The position numbers were made by a program, and so were the translations under genes. Positions 37,832 to 48,122 of a stretch of DNA of 64,000 nt are shown piece after piece. The notes under the pieces were generated by a model. It saw only the letters and a list, made by a program, of their open reading frames with translations. It ran no database searches and had not been told where the DNA came from. Position 1 is the first letter of the stretch; the number at the start of each line of letters is the position of its first letter. The stretch lies in assembly GCF_002234675.1 (NCBI RefSeq), contig NC_019862.2:29784389-29848388 (forward strand). The letters are read 5' to 3'. Origin of the DNA: Oryzias latipes (Eukaryota > Chordata > Actinopteri > Beloniformes > Adrianichthyidae).

Positions 37832-37839
37832 TATTTATA
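37832..37839 (-). promoter_or_regulatory. foxd2: Candidate foxd2 TATA box
   Basis: TATAAATA on the minus strand about 460 bp upstream of the ATG, implying a 5' UTR of about 430 nt. A CACGTG E-box (37853-37858) and TGAGTCA AP-1-like site (37865-37871) lie just upstream. Motif-based only. Confidence 0.45.
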
Positions 37840-37859
37840 GGACTACGCTGATCACGTGG

Positions 37860-38582
37860 TCTTTGAGTCACTGTAACCAGGAACTGAGTGGATTTTTTTC
37901 TAAATATACAATTAAATTGGATTCTTTTAATTTCTTTTTTTCTTTTTTAAAGTGTTTTGGCATTAAGTCAAAATATCAGAAAAGGCCTAAATATTCTGCA
38001 TGTCTGAAAATAAGATCACACATTTTAATTTTACAAGTAAAGATGGTTTCTGCTCTTATCAATTCACGTCTTTTTTTCTTTACCTTTAATCAAATGAGAG
38101 AAAAACGTGAAGGTCGAAATGAGTCGAGGACAAGAAAACCTGTAGACGGTTGTAAATAAAATACCCGTCATGAATACAACTTTTAAGAATAAAGAAAGAA
38201 AGAATGAAGGTTTTCGTCACTATTTAAATAATGTTAAAGGTTCTAGGTTAGTTTCTTGAAAATACTGAAATAATGTCTTCAATTTGTTAGTCAGTCACAC
38301 GACAAACTCGACCAATTCCTGAAAATGTATATTGTTATCTTTCTGGACATTTTGTCTCACTTAGAAGAGCAGAAAAAACAACAACATTATTTTCATTCAG
38401 CCGCAAACAGCTGCGTTCATCTTCAGGAATCAAAGGCAAACAGACCTCGATGTCTGCGACGCACGAGGACGTTTTTAGAGCAGAGACGCGCGAGGACAAT
38501 CCAGGTCATCACACCGCTACGTATACTCCCACATCAGTCAATGACCAGTTAAAATGTGTTTGTTTTTTAAATTATCTTTATG

Positions 38583-38624
<42 letters not shown>

Positions 38625-39629
38625 GTTGTTAATATTCCTGTTATTATTGCCTGAGACACAAATGAAACTGCGATGTGCAGAGCAGCTCTTCAAAAAATGC
38701 ATATTAATTGTTTATCTTTTACTTTTCCAATATGTATTTAGTTGTATCAATGTCACTGCAGCGACATTATTTTTTCATACTGGAGTTTATTTAATTTAAA
38801 TATGTGTTTTTATAACCAGGTAACACCCAGCATCATTTTATTTAAGCAGCTGTCATTCAAACAAATTTTAATTTATTTATTTTAATTTGTGTTTTTCAAA
38901 CTAAGCAAAAATAAATGAACCATCTTCATAAAATGAGTTTTTTATGGGGGGGGGGGGTTACTATGTAATGTTTTAGAAACGTTTGTATTTATTATTGAAT
39001 AACTTGTCTGTTTGTTTTAGAGTAAAATGTTATCTGCAGCAGCTCAAAACAATGATTTGTTTACTTTTAATAACTAAGTAATTTAAAATAATTTAGTTTA
39101 GTTTTATTTATTTTTTACAAGCAATTGTTCACATAAATGATTATATTTGCTTGTAAACGTTGAAAATGTTATTTGTGCAATTATAAATGAATACTTTCAA
39201 TTATTATTTATTATACATTTATAAATATTTGTGTTATTATTCCTGAAGTCTGAATATTCCTGGACCTTCATCTTTCATTTGTTTCTGAGTTCGGATTTTC
39301 TGCTGGACTCTCCTCCGCTCAGTCATTTGTGGTGTTAGTGCGCCCCCTGCTGTTCACTCAGCATAAAAGGTTCATTCGTGGTTTCAGTTCATTTTCCAGC
39401 AAATGAGTTTTTGTTTTCTTATCAGGTAACTGCAGCAATACACGGTTTATTTGTGCTTTATTTTTTTAAACCTTGTTTTTAATTGAAAGAACTTTTTTTT
39501 TTTCCATCAGGGAAACGCATTTAGACAAATGTGCTTATTTCACCAAAAGAAACAAAGAAATCCCTCTTTTACTGTCCACAGGTTTGCCTCATTGGTGTCC
39601 CTGAAGGATTTTTAACCTCCAGCTGGAGC
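37860..39629. other. foxd2 upstream DNA, no gene
   Basis: AT-rich with a (TAT)n microsatellite at 38583-38624 and an 11-12-nt G run near 38946. No gene recognised. Confidence 0.45.
38583..38624 (+). repeat. (TTA)n microsatellite
   Basis: About 14 near-perfect TTA units. Confidence 0.95.
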
Positions 39630-39680
39630 AGATTAATACTGAGCCCGTGTCCTGACATTAAGATATAAAAATATATCTTG

Positions 39681-39870
39681 TTCCCACAGATTAATATCTT
39701 GTTCCCACAGGTTATTATGTCGTTCGCACGAAATACTATTCCGTTCCCACAAGATACTATTCCGTTCCCTCAAAATACTATTCCGTTCCCTCGAAATGAT
39801 TAACTCGTGCGAACGCAATAATTATGTCGTTCGAACGCAATAATTAATCCGTTCGAACGCAGTAATTATT
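39681..39870 (+). repeat. Subterminal array of 21-22-bp units, left arm
   Basis: Nine head-to-tail units begin at 39681, 39702, 39723, 39744, 39765, 39786, 39808, 39830 and 39852. The first five are 21 bp, the next three 22 bp, and the last is partial. The consensus is TTCSMACG/A-rich then ATTATNCCG. The later units contain TTCGAACG, itself palindromic. An inverted copy lies at about 41580-41770 in the right arm. Confidence 0.85.
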
Positions 39871-41579
39871 CACGTCATAAGTCATACACGCGGATATGCT
39901 CTCTGTACGCCGGCAAAAGCCGCTTTCAGCGGTAACTTCCGTGTCTCTGTGACCCATATTCGTTCAAAAAAGGAACATGAAAAACAAAAATGATCACTTT
40001 ATTACCGTCTCAATGAATATAAGAAAAATATCAATAGATTTATGATAACTAGGCTGCTTTGTCAAACGATAGCTCCTGCTAGGCTACTACTAGCGCCGCC
40101 GCAGAGCTCTTTGATGTATGCCGGCATTTGGGCAACTGGCTGGTCTGTTGTCAGACAGCTGATATTGTAGTTTAGGGTCGAACAGGAATAATAATATTCA
40201 GGACTTGTCTTTTATTAACTTTAGCAGTCAGTATCTTTACATTCGAAGGCTATTAGGATACATGCTAACTGACTAGCCGATCATTGATCCTGTTATTAAT
40301 TTACGTCATAGATTTACAGCAGATACCTTCACATTTCTGTCTGTGTGTGTCTCATTACATTGCATTGAAGACACGGAGGATGTTTAGAGAACAGATTTAT
40401 TTATTTCAAAAAGCACAAAGCATTCATCGTATTCACGTTCATTCACATGATGATGATCTCTGGTACGCCCTCAGTCATCTTGCTGCAAAAGCCGCTTCCT
40501 GCCGCTACTTCCGTGTCTCTGTGAGCATTTAATAGGGGTAAAAATAAAAGCAAGAATGGTCGATCTGTTATTGTCTCGATGACAATCTGAAAAATATCAT
40601 ATTAAGCTGGCTGCTTCGCCGAAAGCACTTACCTTTAGCTTGTAGCATAACAACAATGGCAGTACGTCACGTTTCCCAGAATGCTTTGCGGCCAACCATT
40701 GGTCTTGTTGTTAGACCTTGGTCACAGGGACACGGTGATTGGCCAATGATTGGCAGGAAAGCATTCTGGGAAACGTGACGTACTGCCATTGTTGTTATGC
40801 TACAAGCTAAAGGTAAGTGCTTTCGGCGAAGCAGCCAGCTTAATATGATATTTTTCAGATTGTCATCGAGAAAATAACAGATCGACCATTCTTGCTTTTA
40901 TTTTTACCCCCTATTGAATGCTCACAGAGACACGGAAGTAGCGGCAGGAAGCAGCTTTTGCAGCAAGATGACTGAGGGCGTACCAGATGATGTGAACGTG
41001 AATACGATGGATGCTTCTGTGCTTTTTAAAATAAATAAATCTGTTCTCTAAACATCCTCCGTGTCTTCAATGCAATGTAATGAGACACACACAGACAGAA
41101 ATGTGAAGGTATCTGCTGTAAATCTATGACGTAAATTAATAACAGGAAATGATCGGCTAGTCAGTTAGCATGTAGCCTAATAGCCTTCAAATGTAAAGAT
41201 ACTGACTGCTAAAGTTAATAAAAGAAAAGTCCTGAATATTATTATTCCTATTCGACCCTAAACTACAATATCAGCTGTCTGACAACAGACCAGCCAGTTG
41301 CCCAAATGCCGGCATACATGATCAAACAGAGAGCTCTGCGGCGGAGCTAGCCTAGCAGGAGCTATCGTTTGACAAAGCAGCCTAGTTATCATAAATCTTT
41401 TGATATTTTTCTTATATTCATTGAGACGGTAATAAAGTGATCAATTTTGTTTTTCATGTTCCTTTTTTGAACGAATATGGGTCACAGAGACACGGAAGTT
41501 ACCGCTGAAAGCGGCTTTTGCCGGCGTACAGAGAGCATATCCGCGTGAATGACTTATGACGTGAATGACTTATGACGTG

Positions 41580-41770
41580 AATAATTACTGCGTTCGAACG
41601 GATTAATTATTGCGTTCGAACGACATAATTATTGCGTTCGCACGAGTTAATCATTTCGAGGGAACGGAATATTATTTTGAGGGAACGGAATAGTATCTTG
41701 TGGGAACGGAATAGTATTTCGTGCGAACGACATAATAATCCGTGGGAACAAGATATTAATCTGTGGGAAC
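41580..41770 (-). repeat. Subterminal array of 21-22-bp units, right arm
   Basis: Inverted counterpart of the array at 39681-39870, with the same unit order. Only a few substitutions separate the two, for example near the unit containing cgtgggaac at 41750. The neighbouring 41545-41580 holds an extra copy of gacttatgacgtgaat that the left arm lacks. Confidence 0.85.
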
Positions 41771-42194
41771 AAGATATATTTTTATATCTTAATGTCAGGA
41801 CACGGGCTCCGTAGATTAATAATGGGGGGGAAAGGTTCACCAATCAGGACAACTGCGCACGAGCAGGCCTATCGGAACATTTCGATTTCAAAGCTCAACA
41901 AATCCGCGCGCTGAATTGACTGCGCTTTGGGGGTTTGCTGCCCTCTAGCGGCGCAGAATGCAAACCCCACTTAGTGTCGACATTTGAGTCTCGAACACAT
42001 TTTTGAGTCAATGAACCTGAGTTTAGTCCAAATCTGTTTTTAATGCAATGCGTTTTTTTGTTTTTGTTATTTTGCTTTGAGTTATTGATTTTTAATATGC
42101 TCTGTGTTGTTGTCTACATATGTGCTTTTTTGTTTATTTTTCTTTCTTGAATATTATATGCAATGTTTGGATACGACTTCATTGTCACCAATGA

Positions 42195-42219
42195 CCCCCC
42201 CCCCCCCCCCCCCCCCCCC
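42195..42219 (+). repeat. Poly(C) tract
   Basis: Uninterrupted run of 25 C. Confidence 0.95.
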
Positions 42220-42678
42220 AAACGCTTGGCGCGGTGACCACGGCTGCATCTCAGCTTCACATGTGTGTATTTCTGTGGTTTTTCTGATCTTGTTCGGGTT
42301 GGACTGGAACGACATCTCGTATGTCAGTGAAAGCTGATTTTTTTTTTGAATAGCACTAAGATCCAAATTTCAAGTGTCACTTCTTTTGCAAGAGCAACTG
42401 TTTTGTTGCCAGGAGGTCAGTTGGATTCTTATTTCTATTCCTGTTTTACTTTGCTGCAACAGTAAATAATATTTTTGAATATTAATAATTTTGCGTTTTT
42501 TTTTACAAACTGTTTAGTGTTTGTTTATAACCCTTTAAAATAAACTGCTTATGTAATTGTTTTTTTTTTTTAATTTAGTTAGATAAAAGTAGGTGGCACA
42601 AATAAATCATTTGTAAAGTATTATATGTAAAGTAGTATAAATTTAAATGTGGGAGGATAGAGGAAGTTTCACAGGGGA

Positions 42679-42681
<3 letters not shown>

Positions 42682-42736
<55 letters not shown>
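42682..42736. repeat. (AT)n microsatellite
   Basis: About 27 perfect TA units. Confidence 0.95.
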
Positions 42737-42738
<2 letters not shown>

Positions 42739-42932
42739 CAATTCTGAAATGAACAAAATGAGACGTTTTCAAGAAAAAATTTTTACATTTCAATCTCTCA
42801 AGAACAATTTGAGTTAATAAATGTAATAAAAGTTGTCCTCTATGAGGAGAAGGAGCACAGAAAAAGTTCCAAGAGTTTTGTTGTTGCATCAAATAAGCTT
42901 ATCAACGTATAAAAAAGTATAAAAAGGAAGAT

Positions 42933-42938
42933 TTTATT
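42933..42938 (-). terminator. foxe3: Candidate foxe3 poly(A) signal
   Basis: AATAAA on the minus strand, about 275 bp downstream of the foxe3 stop codon. Confidence 0.45.
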
Positions 42939-43211
42939 TCAAAACAACAGTCAAAGAACGATTATTTTTAATTAAAAAATATTTTTACACCAACAGTTAG
43001 ACTAATGATGGCATTATTTACACAGAAAAACATCCAACAACAAACATGTAAACCTATAAAAAGAGATTTCATCAAGTCGTGATGCAGATGAAGTGACGCT
43101 GTGGTGGAATGTGTCAGTGGCTTCTCTTCAGCCGGAATGTTTGATGTCTGACCTACAGGAAGTAAGCGAACTATTTTCAGGTCATTTTGGTTCTTTTGGC
43201 GCAAAGGTTCC

Positions 43212-44453
43212 TCACATGTAGCGCTCCAGTCCTGACGCAAAGTTGGCCTGGCGCATGTAGCCGCTGTTGTAGGAGTTCATGGAGCTCGGGAGGCCCAGCA
43301 GCTGCTCCGCGTGCTCGGCGCAGGATCCAGGGCGCAGGGCGGGCAGGGGCAACCGGTTGCTCGAGCAGTACACCTGGGAGCCCCCCGGGGAGAAGCCGGC
43401 CTGGCTCATGGAGGGCAGGTTGGGAGGAGAGGCCGAAGAGGAGGAGTAGGGGTACCCTGCACTCAAGCTGGAGGAGAGGTTCCCGCTGTTCCTGTTGAGC
43501 ATGTTCGCTGACGGGTTGACGGTTTGAGTCTGGAAACAGGCGGACGGGTCGGTGCCCGTGACAGAGCAGCTGGAGGTCATGGTACTCAGGTCTCCCAGCG
43601 CCTGGGAGTTGAGCTCCGCCGAAGGGCCGCTCTGCACCACCGCCTGCTGACTGATGAGGTTGTCGATGCTGAACATCCGCGGCTGTCCTTGGCTGACCCC
43701 GGCGGGGTTCTGGTAGTGATGCAGCATCGCCGGATGCGGGGACGCAGACGTTAGCTGGGACCCATACCCCGAGCCGATCCCTGCGTAAAGGCTGTTCGGG
43801 TAGGAAGGCCGGCCCATCGGCGTCGGGGTGAAGGCGCTAGAGTTCTGCATGTATCCGGGATAGGTACTCACATCTGTGCGCTTGAACCGTTTCCTTCTCC
43901 TCAGAAAGCTGCCGTTGTCGAACATGTCCTCGGCTGCGGGGTCCAGGGTCCAGTAGTTGCCCTTGCCGGGCCTCCCGGGCTCCCTGGGGATCTTCACAAA
44001 GCAGTCGTTGAGAGTCAAGTTGTGGCGGATGGAGTTCTGCCACTTCTTGGAATTCTCTCTGTAAAACGGAAACCGCTCCATGATGAACTTGTAAATACCC
44101 CCCAGCGTCAGCTTCCTCTCGGGGGAGTTGGCGATGGCCATGGCGATGAGAGCGATGTAGCTGTAGGGAGGCTTGCCCCTCTGGACGGGCCTCTTCCTGC
44201 GGCGGCTGCCTGACGGCAGGTGCTCCTCCGTCTGACCGACAGCGCCTCCGTCCTCCGCGCTCGGACTGCCCCCACGGGGCTCCAACTTGATCAAAATCCC
44301 GTCTTTGGACCGAGACTGCAGCCCCGCAGGCAGCGGGGAGTCCAAGCTGACGCCGGGGGACATGACGCCAGGACTTGCCTCTGGCTCTGCGGGCGAGGGC
44401 TCTGCGGTCATGTTGCACATGCCAGAGAAGTAGGAATAATTTGCCAGATTCAT
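43212..44453 (-). CDS. foxe3: Forkhead box protein E3
   Basis: A single-exon forkhead transcription factor of 413 residues. The forkhead domain spans about residues 92-192 ([49 protein letters not shown]) after an [11 protein letters not shown] basic lead that is typical of FoxE. A FSIDNLI eh1-like motif is at about 261-267. The last residues, [14 protein letters not shown], match the FOXE3 carboxyl end (human ends with [13 protein letters not shown]) and not FOXE1, which is the main reason for choosing foxe3; linkage to foxd2 agrees. FOXE3 is required for lens epithelium and anterior eye development. An IKLEP sequence at about residues 55-59 fits a sumoylation consensus. A second Met at residue 15 (MTAEP) resembles the FOXE1 start, so a shorter form is possible. 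The first Met is used because the frame is open and a TATA box lies about 125 bp upstream. Confidence 0.88.
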   Translation of the reverse strand: MNLANYSYFSGMCNMTAEPSPAEPEASPGVMSPGVSLDSPLPAGLQSRSKDGILIKLEPRGGSPSAEDGGAVGQTEEHLPSGSRRRKRPVQRGKPPYSYIALIAMAIANSPERKLTLGGIYKFIMERFPFYRENSKKWQNSIRHNLTLNDCFVKIPREPGRPGKGNYWTLDPAAEDMFDNGSFLRRRKRFKRTDVSTYPGYMQNSSAFTPTPMGRPSYPNSLYAGIGSGYGSQLTSASPHPAMLHHYQNPAGVSQGQPRMFSIDNLISQQAVVQSGPSAELNSQALGDLSTMTSSCSVTGTDPSACFQTQTVNPSANMLNRNSGNLSSSLSAGYPYSSSSASPPNLPSMSQAGFSPGGSQVYCSSNRLPLPALRPGSCAEHAEQLLGLPSSMNSYNSGYMRQANFASGLERYM

Positions 44454-44577
44454 AAAAGACTCAAAGGTGGGCTCTCATTGGACTGGAAAAGGGATCGAAG
44501 CAGGTGCGGAGGTCTCCCTGGCCTGCAGGTTATTGGGCTGGCGCGCGTCTGTCCAGGTGAGAGAAAGGCGTTGACAG

Positions 44578-44584
44578 TTTTATA
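44578..44584 (-). promoter_or_regulatory. foxe3: Candidate foxe3 TATA box
   Basis: TATAAAA on the minus strand about 125 bp upstream of the foxe3 ATG, implying a 5' UTR of about 95 nt. The GC-rich block just upstream fits a core promoter. Confidence 0.5.
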
Positions 44585-44599
44585 AGACGGGGCAGGAGT

Positions 44600-45978
44600 G
44601 ACGCCAGTGGGCCCACAGTGACGAGTGAGGCAGGAGGACCCACACCCACCTACCCACCCCAAAAAGAAAAACTAACAGAAACAATGACTGATTAAAAGTA
44701 TTATTTTTCTGTGCGCATTTTACTTGGTCTCTGATTTGTGACACTGTTCTCTGGCCTTTCTGGTAACTGAAACAGCTATAGAGCCGAGCCGAGCCGCGCC
44801 GCGCCACTCTGAGAAAGGACAGTCAATCCAGCAATTGAAAAATAACAACAAGTTGCTGAAAACACGCAATTGAGCAGCGAAAGCCTTTGAGGGAAGAAAA
44901 GTAAATATGGCTTCATTTCATTTTGCTTTACTGAGAGTGATGATCAAACAGCCCCCTTGGCAGAGCAGATGTGTTATCTTATGGATTTTGAAGTCAAAAC
45001 ACTAGTGCGCGCAGTTGGTATGCAGACAACACCCTTTAAGCACCAGAAAGTGATAGTGCTTCCATTGGATTGTTTAGGCAAACAGAGGGGGACGTTAACT
45101 TCTGTTGTGTTGGATGGTGTGAATGCAGGATGGATAAACAGATCAGGGGGGAAGCCTCCATGTATGATGGACTTCAAAGGTTGGATTTAAGCCAGACCAG
45201 ATCTTCTACAATGATTTGTCTTAAATCTTTATTTAAAAATAGGATTTACAACATTTTCATTCTCCAATTTTATTTAGCTGCGCCTCATAGACTAAACTAA
45301 GAAAGAAAAAAAGTTTTAAAAAAACAACAAAAATTGGTGACACAAAATGTGCTACTTATCATCTCAGACTGTTCTTTTAGATGTGTCACCACCATCCTGT
45401 CCCTGCCAATGCACAGCTGCTGTCTAACCCCCCTCCCATCACACAGATGACTGTACACCCCTCCCGGCCACAGCTCAGACATCACTAAGCCCAGCTAGCG
45501 ACTCACAGCCAGTGGCTAACAGCTTCAGACAGGCGTGGGAGCGGGGATGTATCCGAGCAGGATCTGCCCAGAGCTGCCAGGTCAGGCAGGACAAACAGGG
45601 GCTCAGGCCAGGAAACGAGGTCCTCTGCCCTGGGGGCTATGGCCTCTTACTAATCCCCCCTCCCAAATCGTCGCCACCACCCTGTCACAGCCTCCCCACA
45701 CCTCCACACAATATTCATTTTTTAACACCATCTATTTTGTGTGTGTGATGAAAACCATGCAGACTCATTCTTTCGGTTAAAAAAAAATCAGAATTGATGC
45801 CATCAAACCAAAACAAATCAACATCCCAAAAACATCAATGTTGGATTTATCCAACAGGTTGCTATGGTAACCGTTTATCAGACTTTCTGCTTTTGGTGGA
45901 TTATTTCTGCTTGATTCCAAAAGCTTTGCTTTTCAAGCTTTGGATGCAAACAGTTTTTTCCTCATCCAAGGCAAAGAG
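44600..45978. other. foxe3 upstream DNA, candidate regulatory region
   Basis: No gene. The segments 44840-45010 and 45490-45670 are complex, non-repetitive sequence and are candidates for conserved enhancers, which would need alignment to confirm. Confidence 0.35.
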
Positions 45979-46078
45979 TTAAAGACCCACCCAGATCAAA
46001 ATGCTGTTTTTGGTGTTTTTAACGTGTTGTGGCATTTTCTTGATGATAGAAGACATAAATAAAGAAAGTTAAGATTAA

Positions 46079-46640
46079 AGGGTCTATACCATGCAAACCA
46101 TTTTTTTAAAAACTTTTAAGGGTATAATAAAGTTCAATTCCTCTATAACAGAAACCCCAAAATGGTATTTTGATTAGTTAATGCATTTCTGTGTATTCCT
46201 CTGAAAAGCTGCTCTCTGAGCACCAGCCCCTCCCAATTGGATTACGAAAACGAGTGAATTCTCACATTGTGACATCACAAAGTGGAACCGCCCCTTCCAG
46301 GAAGAGTCTGTGCCGCCAGCCCCGCCCCAAGGCTAACACACACACCCACTGTCTCCGCAGTGATCGGCAAAAACTCTTTCCTTTTCTGTGCACAATACGC
46401 ACATCCATCTTTGCAAAAGTTTGGATGCCGTTTGCTATCGTGGGGGAAATGCAAACATGCTGCAGAGGCCGACTATAGGCTGACGTCATGAAATGGGCAG
46501 CACCCACATGAAGCGAAAGGCGGAGCCTCAGACATCGAAAAGAGCGCAGGAAAATAATTACTATTTAATAAAGATTGTTCTTTTGCCAAATGTAATATAT
46601 GATCAAAAACAGGGATCTTGCTTACTACAGAAGGCTTAAG
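46079..46640 (+). repeat. Dispersed repeat family B, copy 2
   Basis: Starts AGGGTCTATACCATGC directly after TTAA (46075-46078). Its 46363-46535 section is the reverse complement of 6640-6790. Right boundary is approximate. No coding sequence. Confidence 0.6.
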
Positions 46641-46701
46641 AATATCATATAAAATTGCATTTCTCAGTATTTCTTTATTCAAGATCGTGAACATAGGCAA
46701 G

Positions 46702-46790
46702 GCAAGGCAAGGCAAGTTTATTTGTATAGCACAATTCGTACACAAAGTAATTCAAGGTGCTTCACAAAACAGAAAAATGCATTAAAATCA
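46702..46790 (-). mobile_element. LINE/SINE 3' tail with TTGCC repeats
   Basis: Reverse complement reads gtgctatacaaataaacttgccttgccttgcc, a common fish retroposon 3' end with tandem tail. Truncated and non-coding. Confidence 0.6.
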
Positions 46791-47658
46791 CAATACATCA
46801 TAGAAATAATCAACATAAAATTTACTTTAAAAGAAAAGGAAAAAAAAAAAAACAGATTAGAAAAAAGAAAAAAGATAGAAAATATGCTGGGCGGGGCCAC
46901 AAGCTCCCTGCTCTGGTCCATTCTGATCGTCTCTGTCAGAGAAGTAAATTCATGGACGTCTTTGTTTTCCTCGTCTGAGCTGGAATCTGGATCAGAACTG
47001 AACGGAAGGATAGTTCAGATATTACTTGCCACTTTTGTTGCACAGCTAATGTTAGGTTTGGGATGTGAGGGGCTGTAAGCTAGAGGGCAGAGAGTGTAAA
47101 CCCGTGGCGACAGGCTTTCTCTTGCCATCAGTCCCACCCACGAATTCCTAGAAAATGACACAGGATTTGGATTTTGACAAACCTCATTAAAAGACCACCG
47201 GCAACACTTAGAAGATAGATCAGAAGATGATCGGAGTGGGACTTTAAGAACACGTGTAGAGCAGATGAAGGTGATTTTATCTGAAAATGATCAAGGATTT
47301 CATTTAAAAAAACAGGTGGAAGAAAAAAAGTATATCAAACATGTGGAGAAGTTCTAAAATCTTTTAAAAAATAACCAAGTATTGAAAATTTTCAGAAGTT
47401 GACAACAACATGCTTCAAAACGTGAAGCGCATGACAGTTTCTGGTTTCACACTTATGGACATTTTTAGAACACCTGAAGCAGGTTTTCTTTTTGTCTTTT
47501 AATGTTTGATCGTATAACTCACCAGAATTTAGGGAGCCTGCCAGCAAAGACTCAGCGACAGCTACTACCCCCCCAGGTGTCATACTATTGAACCCCCAAT
47601 GGTGACTTCAAGGATCACAGCCGGACACGTGCAACAATGTGTGCGGTAACACCCCCCA

Positions 47659-47698
47659 TTCATTCATTCATTCATTCGTTCATTCATTCATTCATTCT
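47659..47698 (+). repeat. (ATTC)n microsatellite
   Basis: About ten near-perfect TTCA units. Confidence 0.9.
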
Positions 47699-47879
47699 TA
47701 CACTCACCTGGTCTCCCGGCCACTTTTTGCATCTGGTCTCCTCATGTGCAGCCATGTTGACGGACTAACAGAAGGAATTTTTGTATTTCTCCAACCAGAG
47801 TAGGGGGCGGTGCTCCTATAGGAAGAGAAAAACTTGTTTGATTGCATGAGAATTGCTTTAATATACTTCACATTACCAG

Positions 47880-48122
47880 TCATTCATTCATCTTCTAATC
47901 CATTTTTTCCCTTTCGGGGTCACCGGGTAGAAAGGAGCCTATCCCGGCCACTTGCGGGGGAAGGCAGGGGACACCCTGGACAGGTCGCCAGTCTGTCGCA
48001 AGGGCCACAACCACACACCCATGCACACTCACTTTCACACAATTTAGAGTCATAACCTATGAAGCAGGTTTGTGGGCAGGTGCTGTGAGGCAAGAGCACT
48101 AACCACTGCGCCACCGTTACCA
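47880..48122 (-). repeat. Fish SINE-like repeat ('ctttcggggtcaccggg')
   Basis: Starts in (CATT)n and runs through ccctttcggggtcaccgggt, 'gccagtctgtcgcaagg' and ends 'caagagcactaaccactgcgccacc', the standard order of a widespread fish interspersed repeat. The opposite orientation copy is at 51170-51510 and a partial copy at 54935-55110. Confidence 0.7.

Larger units (their letters stand above)
39638..41812. mobile_element. Foldback-type transposon: 2.17-kb near-perfect palindrome
   Basis: Left arm 39638-40687 and right arm 40758-41812 are reverse complements with few differences, around a 70-bp centre. The termini are ACTGAGCCCGTGTCCTGACA and, on the other strand, ACGGAGCCCGTGTCCTGACA. The flanks agattaat (39630-39637) and agattaat (41813-41820) form an 8-bp target-site duplication, or 9 bp (agattaata) if the element starts one base later. 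Each arm has nine 21-22-bp tandem units near its outer end and a duplicated inner module. No transposase frame exists, so it must be mobilised in trans. Long inverted arms with tandem sub-repeats and an 8-9-bp duplication resemble Drosophila Foldback and long-TIR MULE elements; superfamily is inferred. High arm identity implies recent insertion or gene conversion between arms. Confidence 0.85.
41822..42920. other. Spacer between foldback element and foxe3 3' end
   Basis: No gene. Contains a 25-C run (42195-42219) and an (AT)n tract (42682-42736), both of which create low-complexity open frames. Confidence 0.5.
45983..47243 (-). mobile_element. Family A TTAA-type element, interrupted by nested insertions
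   Basis: Flanked by TTAA at 45979-45982 and 47244-47247. The left part (45983-46065) matches the 3' end of family A in reverse complement (agacccac..., gtgttgtggcattttcttgatgat). The right part (46868-47243) matches its first two thirds, including the complement of agattccagctcagacgag and the end cggagtgggact. Between them lie family B (46079-46640) and a LINE-type tail (46702-46790). The central piece of family A seems lost. Confidence 0.65.

Noticed and set aside
39633..39818. Repetitive peptide frame (RERNSILWERNSI)
   Set aside because: It is simply the translation of the 21-bp tandem array; the mirrored frame exists in the other arm. No evidence of expression or start.
39681..39870. 21-22-bp repeat array considered as a CRISPR-like array
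   Set aside because: Units are contiguous with no unique spacers and lie inside a transposon; host is a vertebrate.
42575..42892. 105-codon frame with an Ile-Tyr run
   Set aside because: Produced by the (AT)n microsatellite.
43837..44418. 193-codon frame on the minus strand within foxe3
   Set aside because: A shifted frame of the foxe3 exon with no domain; the foxe3 frame is unequivocal.
47659..47698. Regular tandem repeats considered as a CRISPR array
   Set aside because: Perfect tetranucleotide microsatellite without spacers in a vertebrate genome.
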